Shown piece after piece: positions 25,893-37,600 of a stretch of DNA of 64,000 nt. The notes beneath the pieces are model-generated. The model saw only the letters and a program-made list of their open reading frames with translations. It did not search any database and was not told the DNA's origin. Location: NCBI GenBank assembly GCA_964538355.1, contig CAZIFC010000003.1:62001-126000 (forward strand). The letters are read 5' to 3'. The stretch's first letter is position 1. The number at the start of each line of letters is the position of its first letter. A program made the translations under genes and the position numbers. Source of the DNA: Bilophila sp964538355 (GTDB taxonomy: Bacteria; Desulfobacterota; Desulfovibrionia; Desulfovibrionales; Desulfovibrionaceae).

Positions 25893-26992
25893 GGGCGGCC
25901 TCCTTCTCCGGGAAGATCTTCCCCGGCGATGGCATACCCCTGCGCCAGAAAATGCCGCATGAAGCGATCGGGAACCGGCATCTGCGCCGCCCGGAACACA
26001 CCCGGCTCCATGCCCTCCAGCACAAGGCGCGCGCCAATCGCGGCGCACAGCCCGGTAGCCCGGTAGGTGTCCTCAAGGAACAGCGTCCTAGCCACCCGCC
26101 GGGGCTGCCCGTTCCGTATCCCGCGCATACGCAGGTGCAGCATGAACCCCGGTTTCCTGCCGCGCATATCCCATTCCGCCGCCTTCATGATCAGCCGGGC
26201 CGACTGCGCCAGCCGCCGTTCCGAGCCATACCATCCGGTCAGGCGCACCAGCACGGTGGCGAGGCTCACCCAGCGGCCCCAGTTGTTGCCGTATGCGTGG
26301 GCCTCCCGGATGCCCGAAGCCTCAACGAACGCCTGCAAGTCATCCCGCATCAGCCGAAAGACCGCATGATTGCCCACGGGAGCCGGAAGATCCATACGCC
26401 TGCCCGAAGCGAGCAGCCCGGCCTGCCTGCGTACCCCCTGTTCGTAGTAGATGGGGGCTTCGCCGTTGCCGATGTTCCCGATCCCCCACGCGATGTCGTA
26501 TGCTGACGGAAACGTCCAGCGATCCCGGCCCACGGATGCGTATTCAAAGCCCTCGGCCTGATCGAAATCCTCCTGTGCCACATACACAGGAAGCAGTTCG
26601 GACAAGCCCGGCAAAATGCCGAGCGTAAGCAGGAACGTCAGCCCTCTGGCACGGATTTCCTGAACACGGGAAGAAAGGAGCGAAAACAGCGGCGTATACC
26701 CGCCGGGATCGACGTAGTGGCAACCGCCGGCCAGTGCCGCAACAGCCGCCCGCTCCCGGACGGCGGACGCCGGGCCGGCGCAATTGACTATGAGGGAACA
26801 TTGGCCACAAAAACGGGCGAGTGAACCTTCATCAAAGACATCCACAAGCCGGAAGGAACCCGGAAGCGGTTCGCGGGGCAGCTTCCTGCCGCCCACGAGC
26901 AGCCCGCAATCCGTGTGTTCATGCAGATAGCGGAGACATTCGCGCCCTACCCGCCCGGTACCGCCGATCACGCCAATCATGGGACCGCTCAT
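25889..26992 (-). CDS. Saccharopine-dehydrogenase-like NAD(P) oxidoreductase
   Basis: A 367-residue protein with an N-terminal Rossmann fold (IGVIGGTGRVGRECLRYLHE) followed by VNCAGPASAVRERAAVAAL and YVDPGGYTPLF, the pattern of the saccharopine dehydrogenase/reductase superfamily. The length is close to that of the thiazolinyl imide reductases (YbtU/PchG) of siderophore pathways, but no cyclization domain is present to make a thiazoline, so the substrate must differ. It is coupled at both ends: ATG overlaps the exporter stop, stop overlaps the next ATG. A strong GGAGGGG precedes the start. It probably reduces an imine or ketone in the island's pathway. Confidence 0.75.
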   Translation of the reverse strand: MSGPMIGVIGGTGRVGRECLRYLHEHTDCGLLVGGRKLPREPLPGSFRLVDVFDEGSLARFCGQCSLIVNCAGPASAVRERAAVAALAGGCHYVDPGGYTPLFSLLSSRVQEIRARGLTFLLTLGILPGLSELLPVYVAQEDFDQAEGFEYASVGRDRWTFPSAYDIAWGIGNIGNGEAPIYYEQGVRRQAGLLASGRRMDLPAPVGNHAVFRLMRDDLQAFVEASGIREAHAYGNNWGRWVSLATVLVRLTGWYGSERRLAQSARLIMKAAEWDMRGRKPGFMLHLRMRGIRNGQPRRVARTLFLEDTYRATGLCAAIGARLVLEGMEPGVFRAAQMPVPDRFMRHFLAQGYAIAGEDLPGEGGRP

Positions 26993-29379
26993 ACTCCCCT
27001 CCGGGTCGTCCCTGCGGGAAAAGAAGGTTTTGAAGGGGCCTTCAGCGGGCGGAAGGTCAGCAGGATTGCGGGTACAAGAAAATAGTCCGCAAGCAACGCC
27101 CAGCCAAAGGCGAAGCAGCCGAGGCCCCCGAACTTCATCACGCCCGCCATGTCCGAAAACAGGAGCACGGAGAAACCGCACAGCATGGTGATGGTCGTGA
27201 ACAGCATGGGCCGTCCGGTGGACAGCAGCGTCTCCTCAAGGGCCTTTTCATAGGATCCGGTACGCGTGAAGGATTGGCGGTAGTGGAACAGGAAATGGAT
27301 CGTGTCGTCGACCACCACCCCTATGATGATTGCGCTGAAACTCATGAGCGGCATATCCATGGCGATCCCCGTCACTCCCATCAGGCCGAGGGTCACGAAG
27401 ACCGGAAAGATATTGGGCAGCATGCTGAGGATGCCGAGCCGGACGGAGCCGAGCGCGAAACACATGAGCACGCTCACAACCAGCAGTGCCGCCAGAAAGC
27501 TCTGGCGTTGCCCGTCCGCAAGCAGGTCATTCATGGATTTCGTCCAGTCGAGGTTTCCCGCCATGCTCACCTTGACCGTGTCCCCGAACACGTCCCGCGA
27601 AAAGGCGGCGACATCCTCGGACAGGCGGCGCACGTCCCCGGTGCCAAGCGTGCGGGTCTTGGCGGTCAAACGGGCCACGCGGCTGTCAAAGCTCACCAGC
27701 TTGTCCAGCTCCCGCCCGTTGGACATTTCGTAGAACAGCAGATACTGGGCGATGGCGGCATCGTCCCCATCGGGGAGCACATAGGCGGTCTTATCTCCGC
27801 CGTGCATGGACTCGTTGATTTTTTTGATGATATCCAGAACGCTGACCGTCTTGGTCACCAGCGGAGACACGTCAAGATGCTGCTGGAGACGCTCAAGCCC
27901 GCGCAGGAACTCCTGCGACTTCACCCCGTTTTCCCGTCCGGTGTCGAGCATGATTTCAACGGACATGGAACCGCCCATGCGCTCGTCCACAAAATCATAG
28001 GCCTGCCGCAGCGGAAGGGATTTCGAGAGCATCCGCGCCGTTCCCGTCTCCACTTCAACCAGGGTGTACCCGTAGACGGACAGCCCGAGCAGCACCACGA
28101 ACAGCGACAGCAAGGCCCTGGGGTACCGGATATTGATCCGGTAGATCCTGCCGAGGAAGCGGTCAAAGACATCCGGCTTCCCTTTCCTGAACGGGCTTGC
28201 CTGCGAAACGGCACCCGTGCGAGCCTTGGGCAGAGCCGGGGCGGACGGGGTCTTGTCCTTCTCCGTACTGTAGAGGAGCAGCACCACGAGGATGCTGAGG
28301 ACATAGGCCATGAGCGTGCCCACGGAGGCGTAGACGCCCATTTCCCGGAACGGCTGGATATCCGCCGCGCAAAAGCCGAGGAAGCCCGCCGCGGTGGTGA
28401 GGCTGGTGAGCAGGCACGGCATGCCTGTCTCGGACATGGCCTGCCGCAAGGCCGCAGCAACAGCAAGACCTTCCCGGCGATGCAGGTTGTATGTGGCGAT
28501 GATGTGCATGGAATCGCCGATGCACACGCAGATCAGCAGGGTCGGGATCAGGATGATGAACAGGTTCAGGGTAAAGCCGAGGAGCCGGATCATGCCGAGA
28601 GTCCAGATGACGCTCAGCACCACAACGGAAAGAGGGCCGATCACCCCGCGCACGCCCTTGCCGAGCCAGAACAGCAGCCCCATCTGGATGAGCAGGCACA
28701 ATCCGAAAAAGGTAGCCGACTCCTTGAAGGAAAGCTCATTGTAGTCGTTGTGCAGGATGGGCTGGCCCACGGCGTAGAGAGAAAGCCCGGCATACGCCGG
28801 TCGCGCCAGCAGTTCGCGCAGCGCACGGGTCACCTCCGAGCGCGGCTCCACGCTGTCCTTGGGATATGTCCGCATTTCAAGGAGTATCCCCGCGGCCTTC
28901 CCGTCCGAGGAAATGAGATTGTCCCGATAGTTCTTCTCGGCCAGAGCCTTCTGCCGGAGTTCGGGCATGGACGCGACGCCGTACGTTGCCGGATCGATGA
29001 AATCCGAAACAGCAATCCCGTTGGCATCGGCTTCGATGTGCTCGGCATTTCCAAGCCAGGTCACGTCGCGCAGGTAGGGGACTTCCTTACGGATGTCCGA
29101 CACCAGTTCGGAGAGAAGGCGCAGTGAGCCGGGAGCAAACAGCGTGTCCGCGTCAAACACCAGATAGATGAAATCATCGTTCCCGAAGAGCCTGTGGAAC
29201 GTGTTGATGCGCTCCAGCGAAGGATCGCCCTCGGAAAACCATATTTCATTGGAATTGTCGAATTGCAGATCCTGCACCTTCCACAGGAAAAACGCCGTCA
29301 GCAGCACGATCAGGACGGCGACCGCGCCTCGTCTGCGGAGAATCCGGCCGGTCAGACGGTCAAAGAAAAAGGAGGACAT
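26989..29379 (-). CDS. RND/MMPL-superfamily exporter
   Basis: A 796-residue inner-membrane protein with the duplicated RND topology: one helix, a large periplasmic loop (about 45-220), five helices, a second loop (about 450-620) and five more helices. Segments such as LIPTLLICVCIGDSMHIIAT and FSAIIIGVVVDDTIHFLFHY hold the charged residues typical of proton-coupled RND transporters of the MMPL/HpnN type, which export lipids and lipopeptides. The start MSSFFFDRL is chosen over upstream Mets because the earlier residues look non-coding. The LolA-like and beta-barrel genes on the divergent transcript are common partners of such exporters. Export of the NRPS product is inference. Confidence 0.85.
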   Translation of the reverse strand: MSSFFFDRLTGRILRRRGAVAVLIVLLTAFFLWKVQDLQFDNSNEIWFSEGDPSLERINTFHRLFGNDDFIYLVFDADTLFAPGSLRLLSELVSDIRKEVPYLRDVTWLGNAEHIEADANGIAVSDFIDPATYGVASMPELRQKALAEKNYRDNLISSDGKAAGILLEMRTYPKDSVEPRSEVTRALRELLARPAYAGLSLYAVGQPILHNDYNELSFKESATFFGLCLLIQMGLLFWLGKGVRGVIGPLSVVVLSVIWTLGMIRLLGFTLNLFIILIPTLLICVCIGDSMHIIATYNLHRREGLAVAAALRQAMSETGMPCLLTSLTTAAGFLGFCAADIQPFREMGVYASVGTLMAYVLSILVVLLLYSTEKDKTPSAPALPKARTGAVSQASPFRKGKPDVFDRFLGRIYRINIRYPRALLSLFVVLLGLSVYGYTLVEVETGTARMLSKSLPLRQAYDFVDERMGGSMSVEIMLDTGRENGVKSQEFLRGLERLQQHLDVSPLVTKTVSVLDIIKKINESMHGGDKTAYVLPDGDDAAIAQYLLFYEMSNGRELDKLVSFDSRVARLTAKTRTLGTGDVRRLSEDVAAFSRDVFGDTVKVSMAGNLDWTKSMNDLLADGQRQSFLAALLVVSVLMCFALGSVRLGILSMLPNIFPVFVTLGLMGVTGIAMDMPLMSFSAIIIGVVVDDTIHFLFHYRQSFTRTGSYEKALEETLLSTGRPMLFTTITMLCGFSVLLFSDMAGVMKFGGLGCFAFGWALLADYFLVPAILLTFRPLKAPSKPSFPAGTTRRGV

Positions 29380-29431
29380 ACGCACCTGCGGAGAGTCGGC
29401 GGAGTTCCCCGCCGAATTGCATCTTCTGAAG

Positions 29432-29460
29432 TGGCGGAGCCGGAAACCCGGCCCCGCCAG
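29432..29460. other. GC-rich hairpin between receptor and exporter genes
   Basis: GGCGGAGCCGG and CCCGGCCCCGCC form a strong near-perfect stem in the 122-nt gap after the receptor stop. No T run follows on either strand, so it is more likely an mRNA-stability or partial-attenuation element than a full terminator. Confidence 0.4.
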
Positions 29461-29501
29461 ACAATGCCGTTCCCGCATGGACAAGGAACGGCGGCCCCTG
29501 T

Positions 29502-31625
29502 TTAGAAGTCGGCACGGAAGGTCACGCCGAAGGAGCGCGGTGCCCCCACCTGCGCGAGTGCCGAAGCCCCGGAGAAGGCAAAGGCCACGGAATTGTATTT
29601 CTTGTCGAATACGTTCTTTGCCCAGAAGGTGATCGAGTAGTTGTCGGTTTCAAACCCCGTACGCAGGTTCACCAGTTCATACGGCTTCTGTTTGAGGGTA
29701 TTGGCGTCGTTCCAGTAGAATTTGCCGACGCCCTGCAATTCGGCACGGGTAACCCATGTGAGGGAGTCCTCGGGATGGAAGAAGTCGAACGACTCCAGCA
29801 GCGGCAGGCTGTACTGCAAGGCGAGGTTGTAGGTATATTCGGGAACCAGCGGTGTCCGTTTCCCCGCGTAATCCATACCGGAAAGCTTGTCCGAATAACG
29901 GCGGTACTTGGCATTGGTGTAGCCGAAGCTTCCTTCGAAAAGCAGGCCTTCCATAAGCAGGGCGGAGGTTTCCACTTCAAAGCCCATGCTTCTGGATCTG
30001 CCCGCGTTGCGGATGACCGTATTCGCGGTGGGCAACACCTGCGTCACCTGCTGGTCGCTCAGATCGATATAGAACAGCGAGGTATTGAAGTTGACCCGGT
30101 TGTTGAACCACGAAGACTTGAAGCCCATCTCGTAGTTCCAGCTGTATTCGGGAGCGAAGGACAAATCCGCCACGTTGAGGAAGCTCGTATTGAATCCGCC
30201 GCTGCGATAGCCGCGTGCCACTCCCGCGTAGGTCATGAAATCGGGAGTCCAGCGGTAGGCAATCTGCGCCTTGGGCAGGAGCACGTCGTCATGCTTCCGG
30301 CCTCTGGTTTTCGATCCCATACCGGGAATATCCATTCCCCCGGCGTGATACAGGGAGGCATAATCGAGCTTGTTCTTTTCGTATTCGTAGCGAAGCCCGG
30401 CGGTCAGATCGAGCTTGTCGAACAGCGTGTAGGTGGTTTGCCCGAACAGGGCATAGCCGTAGGTCTTGATAATCGAGTCCGAGGTTTGGGTCATCGCCAT
30501 CGGCACCATGCCCATATCGGCGGCACCCTGTCCGTAGTGCAAATCCAGCGTGTGATCCTTATGCTTCTTATAGAGGTAAAGCCCGCCGAGCCACTTGAGC
30601 GGCGCGGAGCCTTCGGGTGACGCGAACCGGAATTCCTGCGTGAACTGGCGGTCCTTGATCTTTTCCCGGGCGGTGATGAGGTCATACGGCATGAAGTCCT
30701 GATCGTTCCGGGTCACGTCGTTGTATCCCCGATAGGCCGAAATGGACGTCAGCTTGAACCACGGCGCGTCGTAGGCAACACGCAGCGAGGAGCCGAGCGT
30801 GTCGCGCTTGTCCCTGCCCTCGTAGTTGTAGGCGACGTGGTGCGGATTCTTTTTGGCCCGATCCATGTCCGTCAGCGGGAACACGCCGTCGTTGATCTTT
30901 TCCCCGTCCAGATTGGCCGTCACATCCAGCCTGTCCGTGGGCATCCAGCGCAGCTGCATCCTGCCGTTCAGCCCCCGGCGGCGATCCACCTTTTTCTTCA
31001 GGAAGTCATTCGTGTTGTAGCCGTCCATCTGCTCCGACGTGCCGGATACGCCGAAAAAGAGCTTATCCTTGATGAGCGGCGCGCGCATATAGAGCGTCGT
31101 TTCATAGAGGTTTTTATTGCCGACCGTCTGTTCAAATCCATAACGAAATTCATTATCAGGTTTCTTCGTGACAATATTGATAACACCGCCAAGGCTGTTC
31201 CTTCCGTACAGCGTCCCCTGCGGCCCGCGCAGCACTTCAATCCGTTCCACGTCGAACAGGTTGGTGTCGAACACGCGGGAATCCATGTAGTTCACGTCGT
31301 CCACATAAAAACCGATGGCCGGATCGTTGTTGATGGCCCCGATGCCCCGCACAAAGGCAAACGAGTTGCCCCGGAAGCCCCAGTTGGCGATGAACAGGTT
31401 GGGAACCTGGCGGGCGACGTCCTGAATCGAACGGATGCCCGAATCCTTGATCTGCTGCCCGGAAATGGCGGTCACGCTGACCGGCACTTCCTGCACGTTT
31501 TCGGAACGCTTCTCGGCCGTGACCAGCACGGGATCGAGCTTGTAGGTTTCCGCAGCGTCTGCGGACAACGGCCATGCCGACAGCAGCACCGCTGCAAGAA
31601 CACCCGCCATACCTTTCTTCTTCAT
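29502..31625 (-). CDS. TonB-dependent outer-membrane receptor (FyuA-like)
   Basis: A 707-residue receptor with a signal peptide (residues 1-25, ending SADA), a TonB box region (DPVLVTAEK), a plug domain (GFRGNSFAFVRGIG, VERIEVLRGPQGTLYGRNSLGGVINIVTKK) and a 22-strand barrel ending in the aromatic residue Phe. The plug YVDDVNYMDSR and the C-terminus SALAQVGAPRSFGVTFRADF resemble FyuA, the yersiniabactin receptor, more than vitamin B12 or enterobactin receptors. Its ATG overlaps the NRPS stop. It presumably imports the metal-loaded product with the TonB-ExbBD and ABC proteins of the same island. The metal and ligand are not known. Confidence 0.9.
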   Translation of the reverse strand: MKKKGMAGVLAAVLLSAWPLSADAAETYKLDPVLVTAEKRSENVQEVPVSVTAISGQQIKDSGIRSIQDVARQVPNLFIANWGFRGNSFAFVRGIGAINNDPAIGFYVDDVNYMDSRVFDTNLFDVERIEVLRGPQGTLYGRNSLGGVINIVTKKPDNEFRYGFEQTVGNKNLYETTLYMRAPLIKDKLFFGVSGTSEQMDGYNTNDFLKKKVDRRRGLNGRMQLRWMPTDRLDVTANLDGEKINDGVFPLTDMDRAKKNPHHVAYNYEGRDKRDTLGSSLRVAYDAPWFKLTSISAYRGYNDVTRNDQDFMPYDLITAREKIKDRQFTQEFRFASPEGSAPLKWLGGLYLYKKHKDHTLDLHYGQGAADMGMVPMAMTQTSDSIIKTYGYALFGQTTYTLFDKLDLTAGLRYEYEKNKLDYASLYHAGGMDIPGMGSKTRGRKHDDVLLPKAQIAYRWTPDFMTYAGVARGYRSGGFNTSFLNVADLSFAPEYSWNYEMGFKSSWFNNRVNFNTSLFYIDLSDQQVTQVLPTANTVIRNAGRSRSMGFEVETSALLMEGLLFEGSFGYTNAKYRRYSDKLSGMDYAGKRTPLVPEYTYNLALQYSLPLLESFDFFHPEDSLTWVTRAELQGVGKFYWNDANTLKQKPYELVNLRTGFETDNYSITFWAKNVFDKKYNSVAFAFSGASALAQVGAPRSFGVTFRADF

Positions 31626-34600
31626 GCCTTCCCTCCCCTTTTCAACAGTTCGTTCATGAAACGGCTGACCTTCCCGGCCAGTTCTTCCGGGTGCGTCTTG
31701 ATCAGCATGTGCGCGCCTTCCGTCCGTTCATGTGACGGGTTGGCGAACACGGCATTCCACGCCTCGGCCATCGTCTTCAGCTCTTCTTCCTCCTCAAGCG
31801 TACCGACGAGGTTCAGCATGGGGGCTTCCACAACGGTCCCGAAAGCGAAATCAAGCATTGCCTGCGTGTCCACCCGGAGCGTGTTCAGATAATCGCTGCG
31901 CTCGGCTTCGGTCATTTCAGCAAAATCATAATGATAGACCTCCCTGGATACTCGAATGATCTCGTCTTCCGAGCTGTCGATGATTGCCTGGAGGCCACCG
32001 GTCACCCCCGGAGGCGGGCTTGCCACCAGCACGACCCCGGCAACAGGGCGGCCCTTGCCTTCAAGACGCCGCGCAATCTCGTAGGCGAGGAACCCGCCGA
32101 ACGAGTAGCCGAGCAGGAACAGCGGCGTGCCGTCGTTGAAGGCCGCAAGCTGCTCCACGCACAGGGCCGCCATTTCCGGGATGGATCGCATAGGCTCCCC
32201 GGCCTTGCCGTGTCCGGGCAGGTTTGCCGCGAGAACCGCGTAGGATGCGGGCAGCAACTTGCCGAACTGCCGGTACATGGTGGGGTTTCCGCATGCATAG
32301 GGCAGGCAAAAGAGCCGCGCTTCAGGGCGTTCCACGTCCGCCAACGCCACAATGCCCGCTTCTTCCGCATTCCCTTCGCCCTTGCGGAGGATACGGCTGA
32401 CGATGGAAGCCACCGTCTGGTATTCGAAGGCTTCCTTCAGGCCGAAGTCGATGAAGCCTTCCTTCTTCATCCGCATGATGAGGCGCATGGCCTTGAGCGA
32501 GTCGCCGCCCACGTCCCAGAAGTTGCTGGTCATGCCAAGCTCCGTCACCCCCAGCACATCCTCCCAGATGGCGGTGATGCGCTTCTCCAGCTCCGTCACC
32601 GGGCGGATCACGGCGGCGGCGCGCTTCCCGGCCTCAATCACCACGTCAGGAAGCCGGTTTTTGTCCAGCTTGCCGCTCGGGGTGCACGGCATTTCGCCGA
32701 GCAGCTCGAAGTGGGCCGGGATCATGTATTCGGGAAGCCGCCTGGCGAGATGTTCGCGCAGGGTCGCCGCGGGAACCTCGGAACCGGTATGGAAGGCCAC
32801 CAGCGTAAGGCTCCCCGCCGTGTCCCTGCGGGGCACGACCACGGCCTCGGTCACGGACTCGTGCTCGCGCAGCGCGCTTTCGATCTCGCCCGCCTCGATG
32901 CGGTAGCCGCGCAGGTTGATCTGGTGATCCTCGCGGCCCAGGAATTCAAGGTCGCCGGTATCGAGCATCCGCACCACGTCGCCGGTGCGGTAGAGCCTGT
33001 CGGAGGGATCAGCCGGATTGAAGGGATTGGGCACGAAGGCTTCGGCGTCCTTTTCCGGCTTGTTGTGGTATCCCCGGCCCACGCCCATGCCGCCGATGTA
33101 CAGTTCGCCGGGCACGCCGGGCATGCAATGTTCACGGAAACGGTTCAGGATGTAGATCTGCGTGTTGTAGACGGGCTTGCCGATGGGCACCACGGGCAGA
33201 TCCACCTGATTCTCCGCGTTGACCGGAATCCTGAAGTACGTCGAGGCCACGGTCGCCTCGGTGGGTCCGTATTCGTTGATGAACCGGTGGCCGGGGTAAA
33301 ACTTCAGCCACTGGTTGAGGTCTTTGGTACTGATCACCTCGCCGCCGAGCATCACCCGCATGGACTCCGGCAGGGGGATGTCCGCATCGGCGAGGAATTC
33401 CCGCGCACTGGAGAGCAGCGAGAAATGCGAGGGCGTGATGTTCAGGAAGGTGATGCCCCTTTCGCTGATGAAGCGCAGCAGATTGTTGACGTCCTTGGTC
33501 TTCTCCTCCGAGAGCACATGCAGCGAGGCCCCGGCGAGGAACGGCGTCCAGTTGCTGGTCATGGTCATGTCGAAGGCGTAGGAGGTCACGAAGGCCAGCC
33601 GTTCCGCCGCCGTAATATGCAGTTCCTCCTTCACCCACGTCAGGAAGTTGACGATGTTCCGGTGGGTGATCATCGCCCCCTTGGGCTTGCCCGTGGAGCC
33701 GGAGGTATAGATCATGTACGCGAGGTCATCCGGCGATCCGGCGGGCAGGGGCACGTCCGGGCGGTCAACATAGATGCCGGACGGCATGACGACGCGATCC
33801 CGGAGCGATTCGGGGATGGCGGAGGGGCTTGCGCCCTCGTCCATGACGAGGATGTGCTCCACCCTGCCGAGCGCGCCTTCCAGTTCCCTGAGATGGGCGG
33901 ACTGGGTGAGCAGCACCCGTGCCCCGGAATCCTCCAGCATGTAGGCGACGCGATCCGTGGGATAGTCCACCCCGATGGGCAGATAGGCGGCCCCGGCCTT
34001 CATGATCCCGAGCTGCCCCGCCAGCGTGTCGAAACTGCGGTTCAAAAACAGCGCGACGAACTCGTTGGAGGAGACGCCGAGGTGCCGCAGCAGCCGGGCC
34101 ACCTGATCGGCCCGCTGTCCGAAAGCCGCATAGGTGAGGCTCCGCCCTTCGTAGGTCAGGGCCTCGCTGTCCGGGGTGCGCCGGATCTGCTCTTCGATCA
34201 GGGCGTGCAGCGTGGATTCGGGAATGGCCGCTTCGGTGCGGTTGAGGGTCGCGATGAGCGAGCGGTACCGCTCCGGCACGATGTCTTCGCCGGAAAACGG
34301 ATGATCCGGCTCATCGCGGTAGCGGATGAGCTGTTCGAGCAGGATGTGGTACTGCTTTGCCAGCGTTTCGATGAATTCGCGGTCGAAGAGATCGCGGATA
34401 TAGTTCCAGTTGAAGTAGAAGACGTCGTTGTCGTTGCGGCGCACGCGGTAGTCGTAGATCACAAGATCGATGAACGTGCCCGGCGCACCGGTGCGGAACT
34501 CGGGCGTCTCCAGCTTGATGGTCTTCATGCCGCTGACTTCGCCCGCGTACATGCCGATGGAGTTGCTGAAGATGATCGAGCTCATGGACGTGGCGCGCAG

Positions 34601-37600
34601 GCCCTGCCGCTCGAACAGTTCGCGGGAAAGCTCGATGGAGGAGACGGGCACCTCGAGGAGCTTGCGGGTGAACGCCTCGGCCTTGCGGGCTATCTGGACG
34701 ACAGGCTCGTCGAAGTGGGTTTGCAGGCGCACCGGGAAGATGTCGATGAAACTGCCCACGGTCTTTCTGGCCCCGGCGAAGTACTGTTCGCGGTTGAACA
34801 CCGGCATGTTGATGATCATGTCATCCTGATGGCACCACACGTTCATCAGCTTGAAGTAGGCCGCGAGCAGCAGGGCGTTGAGGCTGATCTGCTCCTCGGC
34901 GGCGATGGCGTTGAGTCCCTCGATGATTTCGGGCCGGATTTCCTGATAGAAGGTGTCGAAATACACCTCTTTCAGCAGAGCCGGGTTCCGTTTGGTGGGC
35001 AGGAGGGCCTTGGACGGCAGATCCTTGAACAGTCCGAGCTGGAACTCCAGCGCGTTCTTGTATTCCTGCGTGCGCTGGCGCAGGTTTTCCACGCGCACAT
35101 AGTCGCCGAAGGTCATGGACACTTCGGGCAGTTCCCAGGGTTCGCCGAGCACCATGCGGTCGTAGGTGTTGAACAGCTCGTCAAACACCTGCATATAGCT
35201 GTATCCGTCCACGAGCATGTGATCGATATTCATGGCGAACACATAGCGATCATTGGCGAACTTCGTAATTTCGCAGAAGAACAGGGGCCACTTGCCCAGA
35301 TCGAAGCGGTAATCGTTCAGCTCAAGGCCGCGTTGCAGGATGTAGGCCCGCTCTTCCGAAGGCGGCAGGTGCGACACGTCAATGTGCCTTGCGTGCACGT
35401 CGGGCACGCTCTTGAAGACCTTGAAGCGGGGCTTCTCGCATTCCTCGTCGATGACCGAACGCAGGATGGGATGGCGGCTGACCACATAATTCAACGCCTT
35501 GTCAAACAGGTCGGGCCGGAAATCGCCGTCCATGCGTGCGTTGAGGTAGATGTAGCAGCTCAGGCCGCTCGGCTCGTTCTGCACGAACCCCTTGCGATGG
35601 AAATACAGCGTTTCCTGAAAATGCATGAGCGGGAAGTAGGCCACGTCGCCGTCCGCATGCGTCTCGCAAAAAACGCGGGGCCACAGGTAGTCCGCCATCT
35701 GGCGGATAGTGGTCAGGTGCAGGAAGTCCTCGCCGATCTCCACTTCCGAAAAGACCTCGCGGATAGCGTCGAACAGGGCGAAGGCTCTGGAGATGTCACC
35801 CATAAGGGGCATGAGTTCCGTGCTGACGCTCACGGCTTCGGCCTTGATGCCGAGGCTGGAAGCCACGATCTTCTGAAGGAGGGCCTCGATCTCGTTCTGG
35901 GGCGGCTCGATGCTGAAGTCACGGGTGCGGAAATACTGCACCTGCTGCTCCACCGTGGGGAACAGGTAGCAGAAATTGCTTTCCATCCTGGCCCGATAGA
36001 TGTCCTCAAGCCGTGCCTGCATCCGCATGGCCCGGATGGAATCCCCGCCGAGGCGGAACAGGTTCTTCTTCATGCCGATGGCGTCAGCGGGCAGTTCCAG
36101 CACGTCGCTCCACACGCCGAGCACAATCTGCTCATGATCCAGCGAAGAAGGATCGGCTACAGGCTCTTCATGTTCCAATACAGTGATCTTGCCGTCGAAA
36201 TCGCCGTTGAGGTAGCCCTCGCACAGGGCCTTGCGCATGACCTTGCCGCTGGAGGTGCGCGGGATGTCGCCCTGCCGCACGGCGATGAAGCGGTCGATGG
36301 AGAACCCGGCGAGCGTGGAAACCTGCTCGTTCATGCGGTGCAGGAGCTGCGCCAGTTCCGCATCGGCACCCTTTTTTGCCGGGATGTAGAACAGCAGGAT
36401 GACTTCCCGCCCTTCCCTGGGATCGTACACGCCGCACGCCACCACGAGCCGGAACGCCTTTTCCATACCGGACAGGGCGATGTGCTCGATGTCGGCGGGG
36501 TAATAGTTCTGCCCGCGCACGATGATGATTTCCTTGGAGCGGCCCACGATGCACAGGTCGCCCTCGGCGTCCATGAACCCCATGTCCCCGGTGGAGAACC
36601 AGTCCCCGTTGAACGAAGCTCCGGTCGCTTCTGGGTTTTCGAAATAGTCGGCGATGACGTTGTCGCCCCGGATTTCCACCACGCCCACACGATCGGCGGG
36701 CAGGGGCTTGCCGTCCTTGTCGGCAATGCGGACTTCGCAATACTGGACGGGCTTGCCCACGCTGGTGAACTCGGCCGCGTCTTCGCCTTTGGACACATAG
36801 CGGACAACCTGATCCGACACCATGAGCTTGCGGTCGAGGGTGAACGTCTTCACCGGGGTATTGCGCGGGTGGCACGTCGCCACCAGCGTCGTCTCGGTAA
36901 GCCCGTAGCCGGGCATGAGCAGGTGCGGGGCGAGACCCATCGGCGCGAGCTGCTCCTGCAGGATGCGGCACGATTCGGCGGAAATCATTTCCGCGCCCAC
37001 CGTCCACACCTTGAGGCACGAGAGATCCACTTCGGGCAGCCGGTCGGCACGCAGGCCTATATATGCGGAAAGATGCTCGATGCCGGTATTGGTGGCGGAA
37101 GTGATGGTGCCCCGGTGCTCGTGGATTTTTTCCATCCACAGGAACGGACGCTGGGCAAACTGGAACGGGTCCATCTTGATCTGATCCATGCCCGCGAGCA
37201 TGGGCATGAGGTGGCAGCCGAACAGGCCGAAATCATGGAAGTACGGCAGCCACGTCACCAGCCTGTCGTCGGAGGTGCCGCCTTCGATGTCCCGCAGGGC
37301 GCGGATGTTCGCGATGAGGTTGCGGTGCGTGAGGCGCGCGCCCTTGGGCATGCCGGTGCTGCCCGAGGAGAATTGGAGCACGGCGGAATCGTCATGCTGC
37401 GGAATGTAGCGGTCATCCTCCCGAAAATCGATGATGCGGGCCTCCGTAATGAGGTCTTCGCTGGCGATGAGCGTGGCCCCGGTCCCCTTGAACATGTCCG
37501 TCAGCACGGCAAAGGCCCGCTCGTTGGACGAGTCGGCCACGATGGGAGCCTTGAGTGCCTCCCAGACGTGGAAAATCTTCTGCGCCTCCATCGAGTCCGC